Shown here: positions 26,643 to 36,692 of the stretch, piece by piece
Numbering within the stretch: position 1 is the first letter of the stretch
Layout: each line of letters starts with the position of its first letter
NCBI GenBank assembly: GCA_964405465.1
Contig: CAYONZ010000017.1
Coordinates: 6,066-70,065 of the forward strand
From: CAYONZ01 sp964405465
GTDB taxonomy: Bacteria; Bdellovibrionota; Bdellovibrionia; Bdellovibrionales; JAMPXM01
Length of the DNA stretch: 64,000 bases
Direction: 5' to 3'
The notes under the pieces: model-generated
What the model saw: only the letters and a program-made list of their open reading frames with translations
Told to the model about the DNA's origin: nothing
Database searches by the model: none
Program-made: the position numbers and the translations under genes

Positions 26643-28094
26643 ATGTCTGTAATGAATGAGCATGTAAGTATCAAATTTAAAAATACTATTCTCGAACTGG
26701 GTTCAGCCTTCTATGATGAGGTTGTACCAGCGAAATTTCCGCAGAAAATTATTCGTTTTCAAAATAGAGTATGGGCTGAGCGCTTGGGCTTTGCTGCATG
26801 GACTCAACAAGAATGGATTCAACATTTTGGCGAGTTTCTACCCTGTGAGGGATCCTTGAGATTTCCATTGGCGCTTCGTTACCATGGGCATCAGTTTCGC
26901 CATTACAATCCTGATCTTGGGGACGGTCGGGGATTTTTGTATGCACAGCTTGAAGATCCGCAAACGGGTCTATTGTATGATCTTGGTACCAAGGGAAGCG
27001 GACAGACACCTTACTCTCGTCAGGGGGATGGGCGATTGACGTTGAAAGGTGGTGTGCGCGAGGTGCTTGCGACTGAATTTCTGGAGGCTCTGGGTGTCAA
27101 TACTTCCAAAACATTTAGTTTGATTGAGACCGGTGAATCGTTGCAGCGAAATGATGAACCTTCTCCCACACGTTCTTCTGTTCTGGTTCGACTAAGTCAT
27201 GGCCACATTCGCTTTGGAACCTTTCAGCGCCTTCATGCTTTGGGAGACACGGAAAGTTCACAAAAATTAATTGATTATTGTTTGCAGCACCTCCTGAATC
27301 GAAATGAACTTTTGTCAGAAGCATCGCAAGTGCGAGCGGAGGAGTTTTTTTTCGAAGTTTGTCGAAGAACGGCTTCATTGGCAGCTAGTTGGATGATTGC
27401 TGGATTTGTTCATGGAGTTTTGAATACTGACAATATGAATATTACAGGTGAAAGTTTTGACTATGGACCCTATCGGTTTTTACCTCACTATGATCCAGGC
27501 TTTACTGCGGCCTACTTTGATCAATCGGGCCTCTATTGTTTTGGTCGCCAACCTGAAGCCTGCGTTTGGAATCTTGACCAATTGGCAAGGAGCCTGGCCT
27601 CAGTTGCTGATTACAATTCTTTAAGGAAAGGTCTCTCGATTTACGCCGAGTACTTTAATGGCGAGGTTTTGAATTGTTTTTTTCGCAGACTTGGACTTTT
27701 GCGCCAAGACTCAGTTTTGGATAACGGCAAGGCATTGGATTCAGAAGTTCTTCATACCGCATTTGAATTTTTGCAGAATAGTGAAGTCTCCTACGCTCAG
27801 TTCTTTTTTGATTTCTATGGGGGAGTGAATCAAGAAAGAGTCAAGCAGAGCCCGTGTAGAGACTTCTACCAAGGAGAAGTATTTAACCGACTTGAACGCC
27901 TTTTAAATCAATATCTATCTCCTGAAAGGGTTGAACTTCGTTTGAAAGACATGTACTTCCAACAGACTAAGCCAACGAATTTGTTAATTGATGAAATTGA
28001 AGAGATTTGGGAGGCAATTGCAGCACGCGACGATTGGTCATTGTTTCAAAATAAAGTGGAAGAGCTGCAAAAACTGAAAGAATTAATGGCCTGA
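26643..28094 (+). CDS. selO: Protein adenylyltransferase SelO (YdiU family)
   Basis: 483 aa, the usual SelO length. The pseudokinase-fold motifs are present: RYHGHQFRHYNPDLGDGRG near residue 80, the Lys-containing DLGTKGSGQTPYSRQGDG, and the catalytic region VHGVLNTDNMNITG with its Asp. SelO transfers AMP from ATP to Ser, Thr or Tyr of target proteins and is linked to redox stress. No in-frame TGA/selenocysteine site is seen at the end. It follows the motor operon after 65 bp and may have its own promoter. Confidence 0.94.
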   Translation: MSVMNEHVSIKFKNTILELGSAFYDEVVPAKFPQKIIRFQNRVWAERLGFAAWTQQEWIQHFGEFLPCEGSLRFPLALRYHGHQFRHYNPDLGDGRGFLYAQLEDPQTGLLYDLGTKGSGQTPYSRQGDGRLTLKGGVREVLATEFLEALGVNTSKTFSLIETGESLQRNDEPSPTRSSVLVRLSHGHIRFGTFQRLHALGDTESSQKLIDYCLQHLLNRNELLSEASQVRAEEFFFEVCRRTASLAASWMIAGFVHGVLNTDNMNITGESFDYGPYRFLPHYDPGFTAAYFDQSGLYCFGRQPEACVWNLDQLARSLASVADYNSLRKGLSIYAEYFNGEVLNCFFRRLGLLRQDSVLDNGKALDSEVLHTAFEFLQNSEVSYAQFFFDFYGGVNQERVKQSPCRDFYQGEVFNRLERLLNQYLSPERVELRLKDMYFQQTKPTNLLIDEIEEIWEAIAARDDWSLFQNKVEELQKLKELMA

Positions 28095-28123
28095 AGTTTG
28101 GTATATGAGGCCGGGGTTGGAAC

Positions 28124-28837
28124 TTGGGATTTAAGTTTAATATTCTATATCAAGATTCTGATTTGGTGGCTGTTTTCAAACCCTCTGGATTTCACGTTCA
28201 TCAGCCTGAGTTTCCAGCACGGCGGGTTCCAAAAGAAATTGTTTGTCTCAATCAGTTGAGAGATCAGCTTGGCACCTGGGTTTATCCTGCACATCGATTG
28301 GACTGTGCGACAGCTGGAGTGTTGTTGTTTGCCCTAAATAAAGATATGGCAAGGCAGCTGGGTCAACTGTTTACCTGCAATCAAATAAACAAAAAATATT
28401 TTGCTGTAATTCGAGGTTTTTTGCCTGACCAAGGCATTCTCGACGAGCCAATGCACACTGACACCTCGTCGGAGCCAGTTGAGACTATCACCGAGTTTAA
28501 AACTTTGGCACGCGTTGAGTTTCCGGTTGCAGTCGGAAAAAGACATACCTCTGCGAGATACAGTTTAGTCGAAGCAAACCCGCGGACCGGGAGATACCAT
28601 CAAATTCGACGGCATTTTGCGCACAAAGGGCATCCTGTTTTGGGTGATCGCGCGCATGGCGATTCCTATCACAATAGATATTTTCGAGAACATCTTTTGA
28701 TAGGTGGACTTCGTCTTTTAGCTAAGTCGATAGAATTCCAACATCCAATCTCTGGCGAAAATGTTTGGATCAACTGCGATTGGCCACAAGACTGGCAGAC
28801 GACTTTTGAAAAGTGTTTTCCAGACTTTATTCTTTAA
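28124..28837 (+). CDS. truC: RluA/TruC-family pseudouridine synthase
   Basis: 237 aa, catalytic domain only. The active-site Asp is in AHRLDCATAGVLLF, and further family motifs are NKKYFAVIRG and NPRTGRYHQIRRHFAHKGHPVLGD. Sequence and lack of an S4 domain fit TruC, which makes pseudouridine 65 in tRNA; a related RluA-type activity is possible. The start is TTG at 28124: a stop at 28106-28108 in this frame excludes a longer form. The 3' end overlaps the convergent protease gene by 11 bp. Confidence 0.9.
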   Translation: MGFKFNILYQDSDLVAVFKPSGFHVHQPEFPARRVPKEIVCLNQLRDQLGTWVYPAHRLDCATAGVLLFALNKDMARQLGQLFTCNQINKKYFAVIRGFLPDQGILDEPMHTDTSSEPVETITEFKTLARVEFPVAVGKRHTSARYSLVEANPRTGRYHQIRRHFAHKGHPVLGDRAHGDSYHNRYFREHLLIGGLRLLAKSIEFQHPISGENVWINCDWPQDWQTTFEKCFPDFIL

Positions 28838-30227
28838 TTCTGATGGTAACGTTTGGCTTAGATTTTCTGGCGATTGGAATCGCTGGTTTTAGTTGTGCCG
28901 TACTGACCGAAAGGCGAAGTGCCTCATTAAAAAATGCAGCCAGATTGGGATTCTCCATCCAAATACGAAATGAGTAAAGGTGCCCTTTTTGGAACAACCA
29001 CATGACGTGTGAATAAGAATCAGATTCACCATCGTTGTAAATCGAAAAGTCACAACGCTCGAAATTTTCTTTAAAGAAGGCCTCGCTAAGAACATTCCTT
29101 TCATAAGGTTCGCACTCGGCCTCACCAGGAATCGTAAACATCATTTTCTTTTTTCCAGTGGAGAGTCGTGATTGATAAATGGCCCAGGTTCCGTTTTCGA
29201 TCAACTCTCTTGTCAATTGGAGTGGCTGGGAAGCGACGGGAACTTTTCCATTAAATTTCAATATTGTTTTGAGGTTGTCGAGCTTCGTGTGGGTGATCGA
29301 AAGTCGAACGGTTTCATTGAGGGCGCTGCATTCCAAGCTTTGTGTTTGTTGTGCAAAAGTTTGATTGCAGCGACCAAACATCTCGGGAGCGAAGAACTGT
29401 AGAGCTCCCTGTTCGAATGCAAATTGCATGGGCTTGAAACCCTTTACCTGAGAGAGGTCCTGACCCAGGCTTAGATGTTGATAGGCAGGTCCAATATAGT
29501 CTGCCGTCCAACGGAGAGCTTTGTTTTCAAAATCTTGATCGCTCCATCGATGGAAACTAGCAATCGAAACAAATTTTCGAATTTGCGAATAAAATTTTAC
29601 GAGTTCATTGATACTGGTTCCGAAACTCAGACTTTGCCCATCCCGGATAAACTTGTTGGCAACACCGATTAAGGATCCAGAAGAATTGAAAACCGGCCCA
29701 CCACTGTTTCCCGGGTTGATTGGGGTCGAAATTTGAATCTGTTCACTCTCTTCTGGGGATTTGCGAACCGCACTGATCATGCCACTTGAAATAGAAAAAT
29801 CCAGGCCTTGAGGATGGCCGATGACATAGGCGGTGTCGCCAACTGAAATTTTTTGAGGAATGATTTTAAACCAAGAGTTGGACTCTATCGGAAGTTTAAT
29901 TAAACAAACATCCAGTTGAGTGTGGTCGCTGCAGTGACTAATGTAAAAGCCACGATAGACTCTTTTATCAGCCAGTTCGATGTCCGCAGTCACGTTCGGA
30001 TTTTTGAGAGCTTGTCTGAGCACATGGTGATTCGTAATGATGTGACCATAAGGTGATACAAAAAATCCAGTGCCGGTAGAAATCGCAATCTCTTGCTGTC
30101 GAATGGTGATTTTGACAATCGCCGGTTTAAATTTTTGATAAAGCTCGGGAGGACTAAGCGCCTTGGCGCCGGTACTAATCAAAATCGAAAACATAAGGAG
30201 CTGCATCCGTGCTAGCATCATACTCAT
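28827..30227 (-). CDS. Secreted trypsin-like serine protease (S1C-like)
   Basis: A signal peptide (about residues 1-23, ending TGAKA) is followed by a trypsin-like domain with the full triad: His in GHIITNHHVL, Asp in TQLDVCLIKL and Ser in PINPGNSGGPVF. The layout fits the DegP/HtrA protease domain, but no PDZ domain is recognisable in the 240-residue C-terminal part, which instead is beta-rich with several Cys. It is probably a periplasmic or released protease. Its stop lies inside the convergent truC gene. Confidence 0.9.
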   Translation of the reverse strand: MSMMLARMQLLMFSILISTGAKALSPPELYQKFKPAIVKITIRQQEIAISTGTGFFVSPYGHIITNHHVLRQALKNPNVTADIELADKRVYRGFYISHCSDHTQLDVCLIKLPIESNSWFKIIPQKISVGDTAYVIGHPQGLDFSISSGMISAVRKSPEESEQIQISTPINPGNSGGPVFNSSGSLIGVANKFIRDGQSLSFGTSINELVKFYSQIRKFVSIASFHRWSDQDFENKALRWTADYIGPAYQHLSLGQDLSQVKGFKPMQFAFEQGALQFFAPEMFGRCNQTFAQQTQSLECSALNETVRLSITHTKLDNLKTILKFNGKVPVASQPLQLTRELIENGTWAIYQSRLSTGKKKMMFTIPGEAECEPYERNVLSEAFFKENFERCDFSIYNDGESDSYSHVMWLFQKGHLYSFRIWMENPNLAAFFNEALRLSVSTAQLKPAIPIARKSKPNVTIRIKE

Positions 30228-30338
30228 TTATCGGCACATCACGTTCAAATCTGAAACTTCCAGAATTCAGTCTTTAGCCTGGGCGTTGATCGGATATTCG
30301 ACTTGCGAAAAAATGAGTTCGGACTAGACTAGTTTTCT

Positions 30339-30950
30339 ATGAAGCACATTGTATTTGATCTTGGTGGAGTTCTAGTCGATTGGAATCCACGGTATCTATT
30401 TAAGAAGATTTTTTCTAATCGTCCAGATGAAATGGAACTCTTTCTCACTCAAGTCTGCAACAAAGAGTGGAACGATAGTTTAGATGCAGGTCGAAGTTTT
30501 GCTGAAGCTGTGGCAGAAAAACAAAAAAAGTTTCCACAATTTGAAAGTGAAATCCAGGCCTATTGGAAAAGATGGGACGAAATGCTTGGAGGTGAAATTC
30601 CAGGTACAGTAAAGTTGTTAACAGAGCTTCGTAAGTCTGGGGTGGGCTTGTGGGCTTTGACAAACTGGTCTGCCGAAACCTTTCCAATAGCACAGCGGCA
30701 ATTTGAATTTCTATCTTGGTTTGAGGATGTCTGTGTTTCAGGGGTGGAGAAACTGCGTAAGCCTGATGCGAGGTTCTTTCAAATTTTGCTGAATCGTAAT
30801 CGATTGAGTCCACATGACTGTTTGTTCATTGATGATGTCGAGGCGAATATTATGGCTGGTCAGGCTTTGGGCATGCAGACGCATCATTTTGTGTCCCCAG
30901 AGATACTAGGCACTGATCTTCGGCGAAGAGGTCTAGTTGCAGGTGAATAG
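30339..30950 (+). CDS. HAD-superfamily phosphatase, YihX-like
   Basis: 203 aa. Motif I is FDLGGVLVDW, the variant in which the second Asp is replaced by Gly/Asn as in YihX and the epoxide-hydrolase N-terminal phosphatases. Motif II is ALTNWS, motif III Lys is in KLRKPDARFF and motif IV is FIDDVEAN. It probably dephosphorylates a small sugar phosphate (E. coli YihX acts on glucose-1-phosphate). No operon partner: sthA follows after 79 bp. Confidence 0.92.
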   Translation: MKHIVFDLGGVLVDWNPRYLFKKIFSNRPDEMELFLTQVCNKEWNDSLDAGRSFAEAVAEKQKKFPQFESEIQAYWKRWDEMLGGEIPGTVKLLTELRKSGVGLWALTNWSAETFPIAQRQFEFLSWFEDVCVSGVEKLRKPDARFFQILLNRNRLSPHDCLFIDDVEANIMAGQALGMQTHHFVSPEILGTDLRRRGLVAGE

Positions 30951-31029
30951 AGATTTGAAAGATTGCGACGTATGGCGAGTCAGGTGCGTCGAAGGTTTTC
31001 AATAAGGCAGAACCGGGTTAGGCTGAAGT

Positions 31030-32421
31030 ATGGTTTCAAGGGAAATTCCGTCAAAAGTTGAATATGATTTGGTCGTAATTGGTTCTGGCCCTGGGGGACA
31101 ACGTGCGGCTGTTCAGGCTGCAAAGTTGGGTAAGTCCGTTCTTGTTATTGAAAAAGAAAAAATCGGTGGAGCCTGTTTGCACACCGGTACTATTCCCAGC
31201 AAAGCGTTGCGAGAGGCTGCTTTGCAGTCAAAAAAATCTCCCGATCAATTGCGCGAGGTCATGACTCGAACCCTGCAGGTGATGCGCAGTGAAGTGGCCC
31301 TGATAGAAGAGCATTTCGAAAAAAACCGAATCGAGTATGTGCGAGGTGCTGGTTTTTTTGAGTCGCCAAATGATGTTGCGATCGCTGGGGCGAAGCAGGG
31401 CGACCGCTTGGCCTGTGTGCAGGCCCAATATGTTGTCATTGCAACTGGCACACGACCCCGACATCCAGAAAATGTCATTTTTGACTCTGAATATATCTAC
31501 GACAGCGACACGATTTTACGCATGAAGCGACTTCCTAAAACTCTCGGTGTCATAGGAGCTGGAGTCATTGGCTGTGAGTATGCATCTATTTTTGCAAAAC
31601 TAGGTGTCCAAGTTTCACTTATAGACAAAAAAGAAAACCTACTTCCTTCGATTGATCCTGAGGTTGTGGAAGCATTGAAAAAAGAATTTCAATCGAAGGG
31701 AATTGAACTCATTTTGGGTTGTGATTTCGAAGGCACTCGAAAGATCAAGGTGCCTTCAGGTCAAACCGAGGTGCGTATCGAACTGACCAATTGTAACCCT
31801 TGTCCTGCTTTGAGTTTCGAGGCCGTGCTTTACTGTATGGGACGAACAGGAAATATCGAAGGTCTCAATCTTAAAGCCGCTGGCCTTTGCGCTAATGAGA
31901 GGGGGCTTTTGTCTGTCAATGGTTCTTACCAAACCAAACAATCTCACATCTACGCTGTAGGTGACATCATCGGAGCCCCAGCGCTTGCGGCCTCGAGTGC
32001 AGAGCAAGGGCGACTGGCAATTCGGCATGCGTTTTTGCACGAGGAATATGAATTTCCAAAAACCTTTCCTTACGGCATTTATACGATTCCAGAAATCTCG
32101 AGTGTGGGAGTTCAGGCCTCCGATCTTGAAAAGGCAGGCATACCATTTGTTTCAGGGCGCGCTGCTTACAACGAGTTGGCGCGAGGAAAAATAATGCGCG
32201 AGAATCACGGATTCTTGAAACTTTTGGTACATGCGGAAACAAAAAAAATATTGGGTGTGCACGTGATAGGTGCGCAGGCAACAGAACTTGTTCACATTGG
32301 ACAGGTTGCCATGGCCTTTGGCGCAGATATTTATTTCTTTCTTGAAAATGTTTTCAATTATCCGACTTTAGCGGAGGCTTATAAAGTGGCGGCCTACAAT
32401 GCAGTCAATAAGTTGAGATGA
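31030..32421 (+). CDS. sthA: Soluble pyridine nucleotide transhydrogenase
   Basis: 463 aa flavoprotein of the lipoamide dehydrogenase family. FAD motif GSGPGGQRAAVQAAKLG is near the start and the NAD(P) motif GVIGAGVIGCEYASIFAKLG is near residue 175. The redox-site segment reads GGACLHTGTIPSKALRE, with a single Cys in place of the CxxxxC disulfide. That, with the TIPSK signature, is diagnostic for SthA (NADPH + NAD+ to NADP+ + NADH) rather than lipoamide dehydrogenase or glutathione reductase. The C-terminal dimerisation domain is complete. Confidence 0.92.
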   Translation: MVSREIPSKVEYDLVVIGSGPGGQRAAVQAAKLGKSVLVIEKEKIGGACLHTGTIPSKALREAALQSKKSPDQLREVMTRTLQVMRSEVALIEEHFEKNRIEYVRGAGFFESPNDVAIAGAKQGDRLACVQAQYVVIATGTRPRHPENVIFDSEYIYDSDTILRMKRLPKTLGVIGAGVIGCEYASIFAKLGVQVSLIDKKENLLPSIDPEVVEALKKEFQSKGIELILGCDFEGTRKIKVPSGQTEVRIELTNCNPCPALSFEAVLYCMGRTGNIEGLNLKAAGLCANERGLLSVNGSYQTKQSHIYAVGDIIGAPALAASSAEQGRLAIRHAFLHEEYEFPKTFPYGIYTIPEISSVGVQASDLEKAGIPFVSGRAAYNELARGKIMRENHGFLKLLVHAETKKILGVHVIGAQATELVHIGQVAMAFGADIYFFLENVFNYPTLAEAYKVAAYNAVNKLR

Positions 32422-32541
32422 TTGTTAAAAGTTCTTTCTATCAGAGCAATGCACCTGAAAATTTATGGCATATCAAGTCTGAAAACTTGAGAGGAGTGTA
32501 CGAGTTCCACGCCTCTCGTTGGTAAATACTTGTAAAGAAGG

Positions 32542-35229
32542 TCAGAGCGCCAACGCTTTGTTTGCGATCTCAAAAACATTTGGCGAAATTCCCTGTTGCG
32601 CAACAATTCTTTGAAGTTGCACCTTAACTAAACCTTGTCTCGCCGGATCGAGTTTTTTCCATTGATTGAAGGTGGAAACCAAGCGAGATGCAACCTGTGG
32701 ATTGCGCGCATCCACTTCAATAACTTTATCAGCCATCCACTTGTAGGCCTTTCCAGAAGGGTCATTGAAACGCAGCATATTGTATGTACCAAATCCTCCG
32801 AAGAGTGAATAAATCTTGTTGGGGTTGTTTGAATCAAAAGATGGATTATGACTTGTTTCGATGATTTTTTCGAGCGCGTTTTCAATAGGCGTTAGGGCAT
32901 GTAGAGAAAACCATTTGTTCATGACCAAACTCTCTTTTGACCATTTCTTGTAAAATTGTTCGAGTGCCAATTTTCTTTCTGGTGAATCGAATGAATTGAG
33001 AGATGCGAGTGCCGCAATTTCATCGGTCATGTTTTTCGCCTCTGTTGCCTGCTGGAGAGCAAGCTTAAAATGATCAGGTTTTTTTAGGGCACAAAGGTAG
33101 CTGAGAGCTTGATTGCGCAGAGCACGCTCTCCAGCAGATTTTGCGTTGAGAATCTTTTCTCCGCATTGATAGTAGTGATGATAGATCTTCAACAACTCTG
33201 CCTCTGTTGATTGAGCTATTTTTCGTCGCAGAAAATTCACAGCAAAGTGAATAGCTTCTACATTGATGGTCTTATAAAACTGAGAGAGATAATTTTCGGA
33301 CGGAAGTGCCATGATATAGGCTTTAAAGGCTGGGTCTAACTCTGAGTCACTGATGACTTTACTGAAAGCATTCAACACGACCGAATCAACAGCATAGCTG
33401 CTTTGTTGCTCCACAGGCTCATTTGTAGCTTGAAATTGGGCTACTAAACTTTTCATTTCCTCAACAGCCAGTTTTTGCGAAGCCTCCCAACGGTTAAATT
33501 TATCGGTGTCGTGTCCCATGATAAATGCCAATTCGTCTTTACTTTGTTCGAGGCTCAATTTGATCGGCGCTGAAAATTCACGTAGCAGTGACACCACTGG
33601 TTTTTCTTTGAAACCTGAAAAATTAAAGCTTTGTTCTGGTTGGGTGAGGTGAATGATTGTGGCGCCTTCATGATTCGACGCCAAATGGTCAAATTCTGAT
33701 TTTTCTAAAAGGGTGGCAGGCAAATCTTGACCCTGTGAATTTAAGAAACCAATTGATATTGGAATATGAAATGGTGATTTTTGAGTTTCACCCGCAACAA
33801 GCGGGCAGTTTTGTTTGAGATGTAAACTCAACTCGCCTTTCTGTGGGTTATATTCATATCGAGCGGCCACTTCAGGGGTTCCGGCCTGGTTGTACCAATT
33901 TTTAAATTGGGTGAAGTTGACACTGTTGGCATCTTCCATTGCAGCGACGAAGTCTTCGGTGGTGACCGCTTGGCCGTCGTGGCGCTTAAAATACAAATCC
34001 ATTCCTTTGCGAAATCCAGATTTGCCTAAAATTGTACGCATCATTCGAATAACTTCGGCACCTTTTTCATATACGGTCAGTGTATAAAAATTATTAATCT
34101 CAATATAGGATTGCGGTCGAATTGGGTGTGCCATCGGTCCCGCGTCCTCTGCAAACTGGTTGGTTCTAAGGCGTACGACATCTTCAATACGTTTCACACT
34201 TGAGCCGGTCATGTCTGCTGAAAACTCTTGATCTCGGTAGACCGTCAAACCTTCTTTGAGACTTAATTGAAACCAGTCACGGCAAGTCACGCGATTTCCG
34301 GTCCAGTTGTGAAAATACTCATGTCCAACGACCGCTTGAATATTGTCATAGTCGGTGTCAGTCGCGGTTTCGGGCTTTGCTAAAACATAGCTTGAGTTGA
34401 AAATATTTAGTCCCTTATTTTCCATTGCACCCATGTTGAAATCATCGACAGCCACGATCATGTATACATCCAGATCGTATTCGAGACCAAAAGTGTCTTC
34501 ATCCCACTTCATTGACTGCTTTAGAGAATTCATAGCATGTGAACAACGGTCTTCATGTCCATAGTGGCAAAAGATTTGTAAAGTAACATCCCGCCCTGAC
34601 GCTGTTCGAAATTTGTCTTGAACGATTGCCAGGTCTCCAGCAACCAGAGCAAAAAGGTAGGCCGGCTTTTTATACGGATCGAACCATTTAACTAGATGTC
34701 GACCATTGCCAAGATCTTTGGCATCAATCTTGTTCCCGTTAGACAATAGAAGTGGATACTGTTTTTTGTCTGCTTCTACAGTAACTGTAAAAACTGACAT
34801 GACATCTGGTCGATCTAAAAAATACGTAATCTTACGAAAGCCTTCAGCCTCACATTGGGTACAGAATTTTCCATTTGATTTGTAAAGACCCTCAAATGCC
34901 AGATTTTTCTGTGGCTCAATGATCGTGATAATTTCCAGTGTGAATTTTTCTGGAGAGTCAACGAGGTAAAGAAATTTTTCATCAACCCTAAATTTAGATG
35001 GTTCCAGCGGAGATCCATCGATTTTGATGCTCTCTAGTTTGAGTTGTTCTCCATTCAACCGAAACTCATTGTTCTTTATGGCGTTCAAATTGCGAGTCAG
35101 CTTCAAAGTGTTTGTTACTCTGGTTGCATTTTCATGCAAATCAAAATAAAGATGAACGGACTCGATCCAATACTGTGGCGGTTGATAATCTTTAAGGTAA
35201 ATGGTCTGTGGTGAAGTTTCAGTTTTCAT
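32542..35229 (-). CDS. pepN: Aminopeptidase N
   Basis: 895 aa M1 zinc metallopeptidase, near the usual PepN length (about 870). The substrate loop is MGAMENKGLNIFN. The zinc site is HEYFHNWTGNR with the third ligand Glu in SLKEGLTVYRDQEFS. It removes N-terminal residues from peptides in the cytoplasm; a proteolytic predator would need this to use prey protein (inference). It overlaps the upstream LysR gene by 4 bp (ATGA), with gaggag before its ATG, so both are on one transcript. Confidence 0.95.
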   Translation of the reverse strand: MKTETSPQTIYLKDYQPPQYWIESVHLYFDLHENATRVTNTLKLTRNLNAIKNNEFRLNGEQLKLESIKIDGSPLEPSKFRVDEKFLYLVDSPEKFTLEIITIIEPQKNLAFEGLYKSNGKFCTQCEAEGFRKITYFLDRPDVMSVFTVTVEADKKQYPLLLSNGNKIDAKDLGNGRHLVKWFDPYKKPAYLFALVAGDLAIVQDKFRTASGRDVTLQIFCHYGHEDRCSHAMNSLKQSMKWDEDTFGLEYDLDVYMIVAVDDFNMGAMENKGLNIFNSSYVLAKPETATDTDYDNIQAVVGHEYFHNWTGNRVTCRDWFQLSLKEGLTVYRDQEFSADMTGSSVKRIEDVVRLRTNQFAEDAGPMAHPIRPQSYIEINNFYTLTVYEKGAEVIRMMRTILGKSGFRKGMDLYFKRHDGQAVTTEDFVAAMEDANSVNFTQFKNWYNQAGTPEVAARYEYNPQKGELSLHLKQNCPLVAGETQKSPFHIPISIGFLNSQGQDLPATLLEKSEFDHLASNHEGATIIHLTQPEQSFNFSGFKEKPVVSLLREFSAPIKLSLEQSKDELAFIMGHDTDKFNRWEASQKLAVEEMKSLVAQFQATNEPVEQQSSYAVDSVVLNAFSKVISDSELDPAFKAYIMALPSENYLSQFYKTINVEAIHFAVNFLRRKIAQSTEAELLKIYHHYYQCGEKILNAKSAGERALRNQALSYLCALKKPDHFKLALQQATEAKNMTDEIAALASLNSFDSPERKLALEQFYKKWSKESLVMNKWFSLHALTPIENALEKIIETSHNPSFDSNNPNKIYSLFGGFGTYNMLRFNDPSGKAYKWMADKVIEVDARNPQVASRLVSTFNQWKKLDPARQGLVKVQLQRIVAQQGISPNVFEIANKALAL

Positions 35230-36074
35230 CGAATCTCCTCATTTTTCGCGGTCGTTTTTTTCATATTTGATTTGCCGTTTGAATCATTTTTAAAATTAAA
35301 GGTCTCTATTTGTTTCCATAGAGAGGGGCTGAGAAGCTCTGTTCCAATCATAATTACCGGCAGAGCCTCTTCAGTATTTGGCTTTCGATCAATGATCTCC
35401 GAAGGGCAAAGCCCCTGGGCAGAATACTTTTCGACCCAAAGCTTGCGAATTGAAAGTGAATTACTGATAAGGATTCGAGTTTCCCTGTTGGTCGTTTTTC
35501 GAGTCGTTTGACTTGCGAATTCAAATTGACTCATAACTTTTAAATTCGCGTCAGATCCAACTTTTTTGAGAGTCTGATATCCCAATGTTCTGGTGTGGGA
35601 ATATTTATGTTTACCAGGTTCCCGACAGGTGAAAATCAAATCAAGCTCATTTTTTTCGAATCGTTCCTCGAGCTCTCCAAGATCGTAAACATGAAAATCA
35701 ATCATTTGCATTTTGGGTTGATCAAACAATTGTTTGCAGATTGTGGAGGCAATCGGGACCAAACCCTCCAAAGTTCCGATTGAAAGGTGAGTCACCTGAT
35801 CTTGAGCCTGAAGTTGCTGAAGGAATAGATTTAACTTTCTTGTACTGCGAGAGTAGGTGTCACTAATCCTGTAGGCGACAGGTGTCCAGCCAGACTTCCT
35901 GCGCACGGCTCGATCCAGCAGCACCACACTTAATTCGGTTTCAAGTTTTGCGATGATTCTTGAAAGCTGAGGTTGGCTTAAGCCAACGTGGTCCGCTGCT
36001 GCAGAAAGATTTTTGTAATGGACAGCACGACTCAGAACCGAGAGTTGCCAATGAATGTTTTCCATAAATGACAT
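35226..36074 (-). CDS. LysR-family transcriptional regulator
   Basis: 282 aa. The N-terminal winged helix-turn-helix is clear (NLSAAADHVGLSQPQLSRIIAKLE). The effector domain follows from about residue 95 but matches the family weakly. It is translationally coupled to pepN downstream, an unusual arrangement, because LysR genes are commonly divergent from their targets. An ATG at 36065 is an alternative start. A 5-3-5 palindrome (acatg-tat-catgt, 36071-36083) overlaps the start codon. Confidence 0.9.
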   Translation of the reverse strand: MSFMENIHWQLSVLSRAVHYKNLSAAADHVGLSQPQLSRIIAKLETELSVVLLDRAVRRKSGWTPVAYRISDTYSRSTRKLNLFLQQLQAQDQVTHLSIGTLEGLVPIASTICKQLFDQPKMQMIDFHVYDLGELEERFEKNELDLIFTCREPGKHKYSHTRTLGYQTLKKVGSDANLKVMSQFEFASQTTRKTTNRETRILISNSLSIRKLWVEKYSAQGLCPSEIIDRKPNTEEALPVIMIGTELLSPSLWKQIETFNFKNDSNGKSNMKKTTAKNEEIR

Positions 36075-36219
36075 GTATCATGTGAATAATTAAATTCGCA
36101 TTATGTATTTAACTAAAAACTGTTTTTAACCTATCGTCCCATGTCGAGAAGTAGTTTTGCTTTGCAGGTCAACTTTCAATAGCCAGGTTTGGCATGGCAA
36201 AGAACTGGGGAGGCTAAAT

Positions 36220-36687
36220 ATGGGAACGAAATTTTTGGCGTCTTTAATTTTCACAATTGCATTGGCGATGACATTTCAGGCTCAGAGTGCAGTGCTTGAC
36301 TGTGAGAGTGTGGACCAAGATTTTCGAATCACTGTGCGTGAAATCTCTGGCCCCAACGGATCAAAAGACATTTTAATGTCTATTCAAGACTTATATGCCC
36401 CCGCCGCATCCGCAACTGTCGTGCAGTTCTTGAGTTCACAAGGCTTTTTGACTCTTGGTGGCGTGTCGTATAGGGCAGTGTTTCATGAATCAAATCCTTT
36501 GATGGGTCCCCTCGGGCGAAGACTCGGAGGAACAAGCTTAAAGTTTTTAGACTTTATGCAGTTGAGTCTTGATCCTTCGTATTTGAGCTTTTCAGAAAAA
36601 GGGTCTATGTTTGGAGCAGAAGTGACGTTTGCCAAAAAAGACGGTTCTCTTTTTGTTCAAGACTACACCTGTTCCCTTTTTAAATAG
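36220..36687 (+). CDS. Small exported protein of unknown function
   Basis: The ATG at 36220 is chosen: ggggagg lies a few bases upstream and a signal peptide follows directly (MGTKFLASLIFTIALAMTFQAQSA). The mature part is about 130 residues, beta-rich, with two Cys (LDCESV near its start and DYTCSLF at its end) that could form a disulfide. I do not recognise the family. It is 5 bp upstream of the esterase gene and probably co-transcribed with it and the histidine kinase gene. Confidence 0.78.
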   Translation: MGTKFLASLIFTIALAMTFQAQSAVLDCESVDQDFRITVREISGPNGSKDILMSIQDLYAPAASATVVQFLSSQGFLTLGGVSYRAVFHESNPLMGPLGRRLGGTSLKFLDFMQLSLDPSYLSFSEKGSMFGAEVTFAKKDGSLFVQDYTCSLFK

Positions 36688-36692
36688 GATCT

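Noticed and set aside
36071..36083. acatg-tat-catgt palindrome as LysR operator
   Set aside because: It overlaps the start codon and does not have the T-N11-A form of LysR sites; too short to claim.
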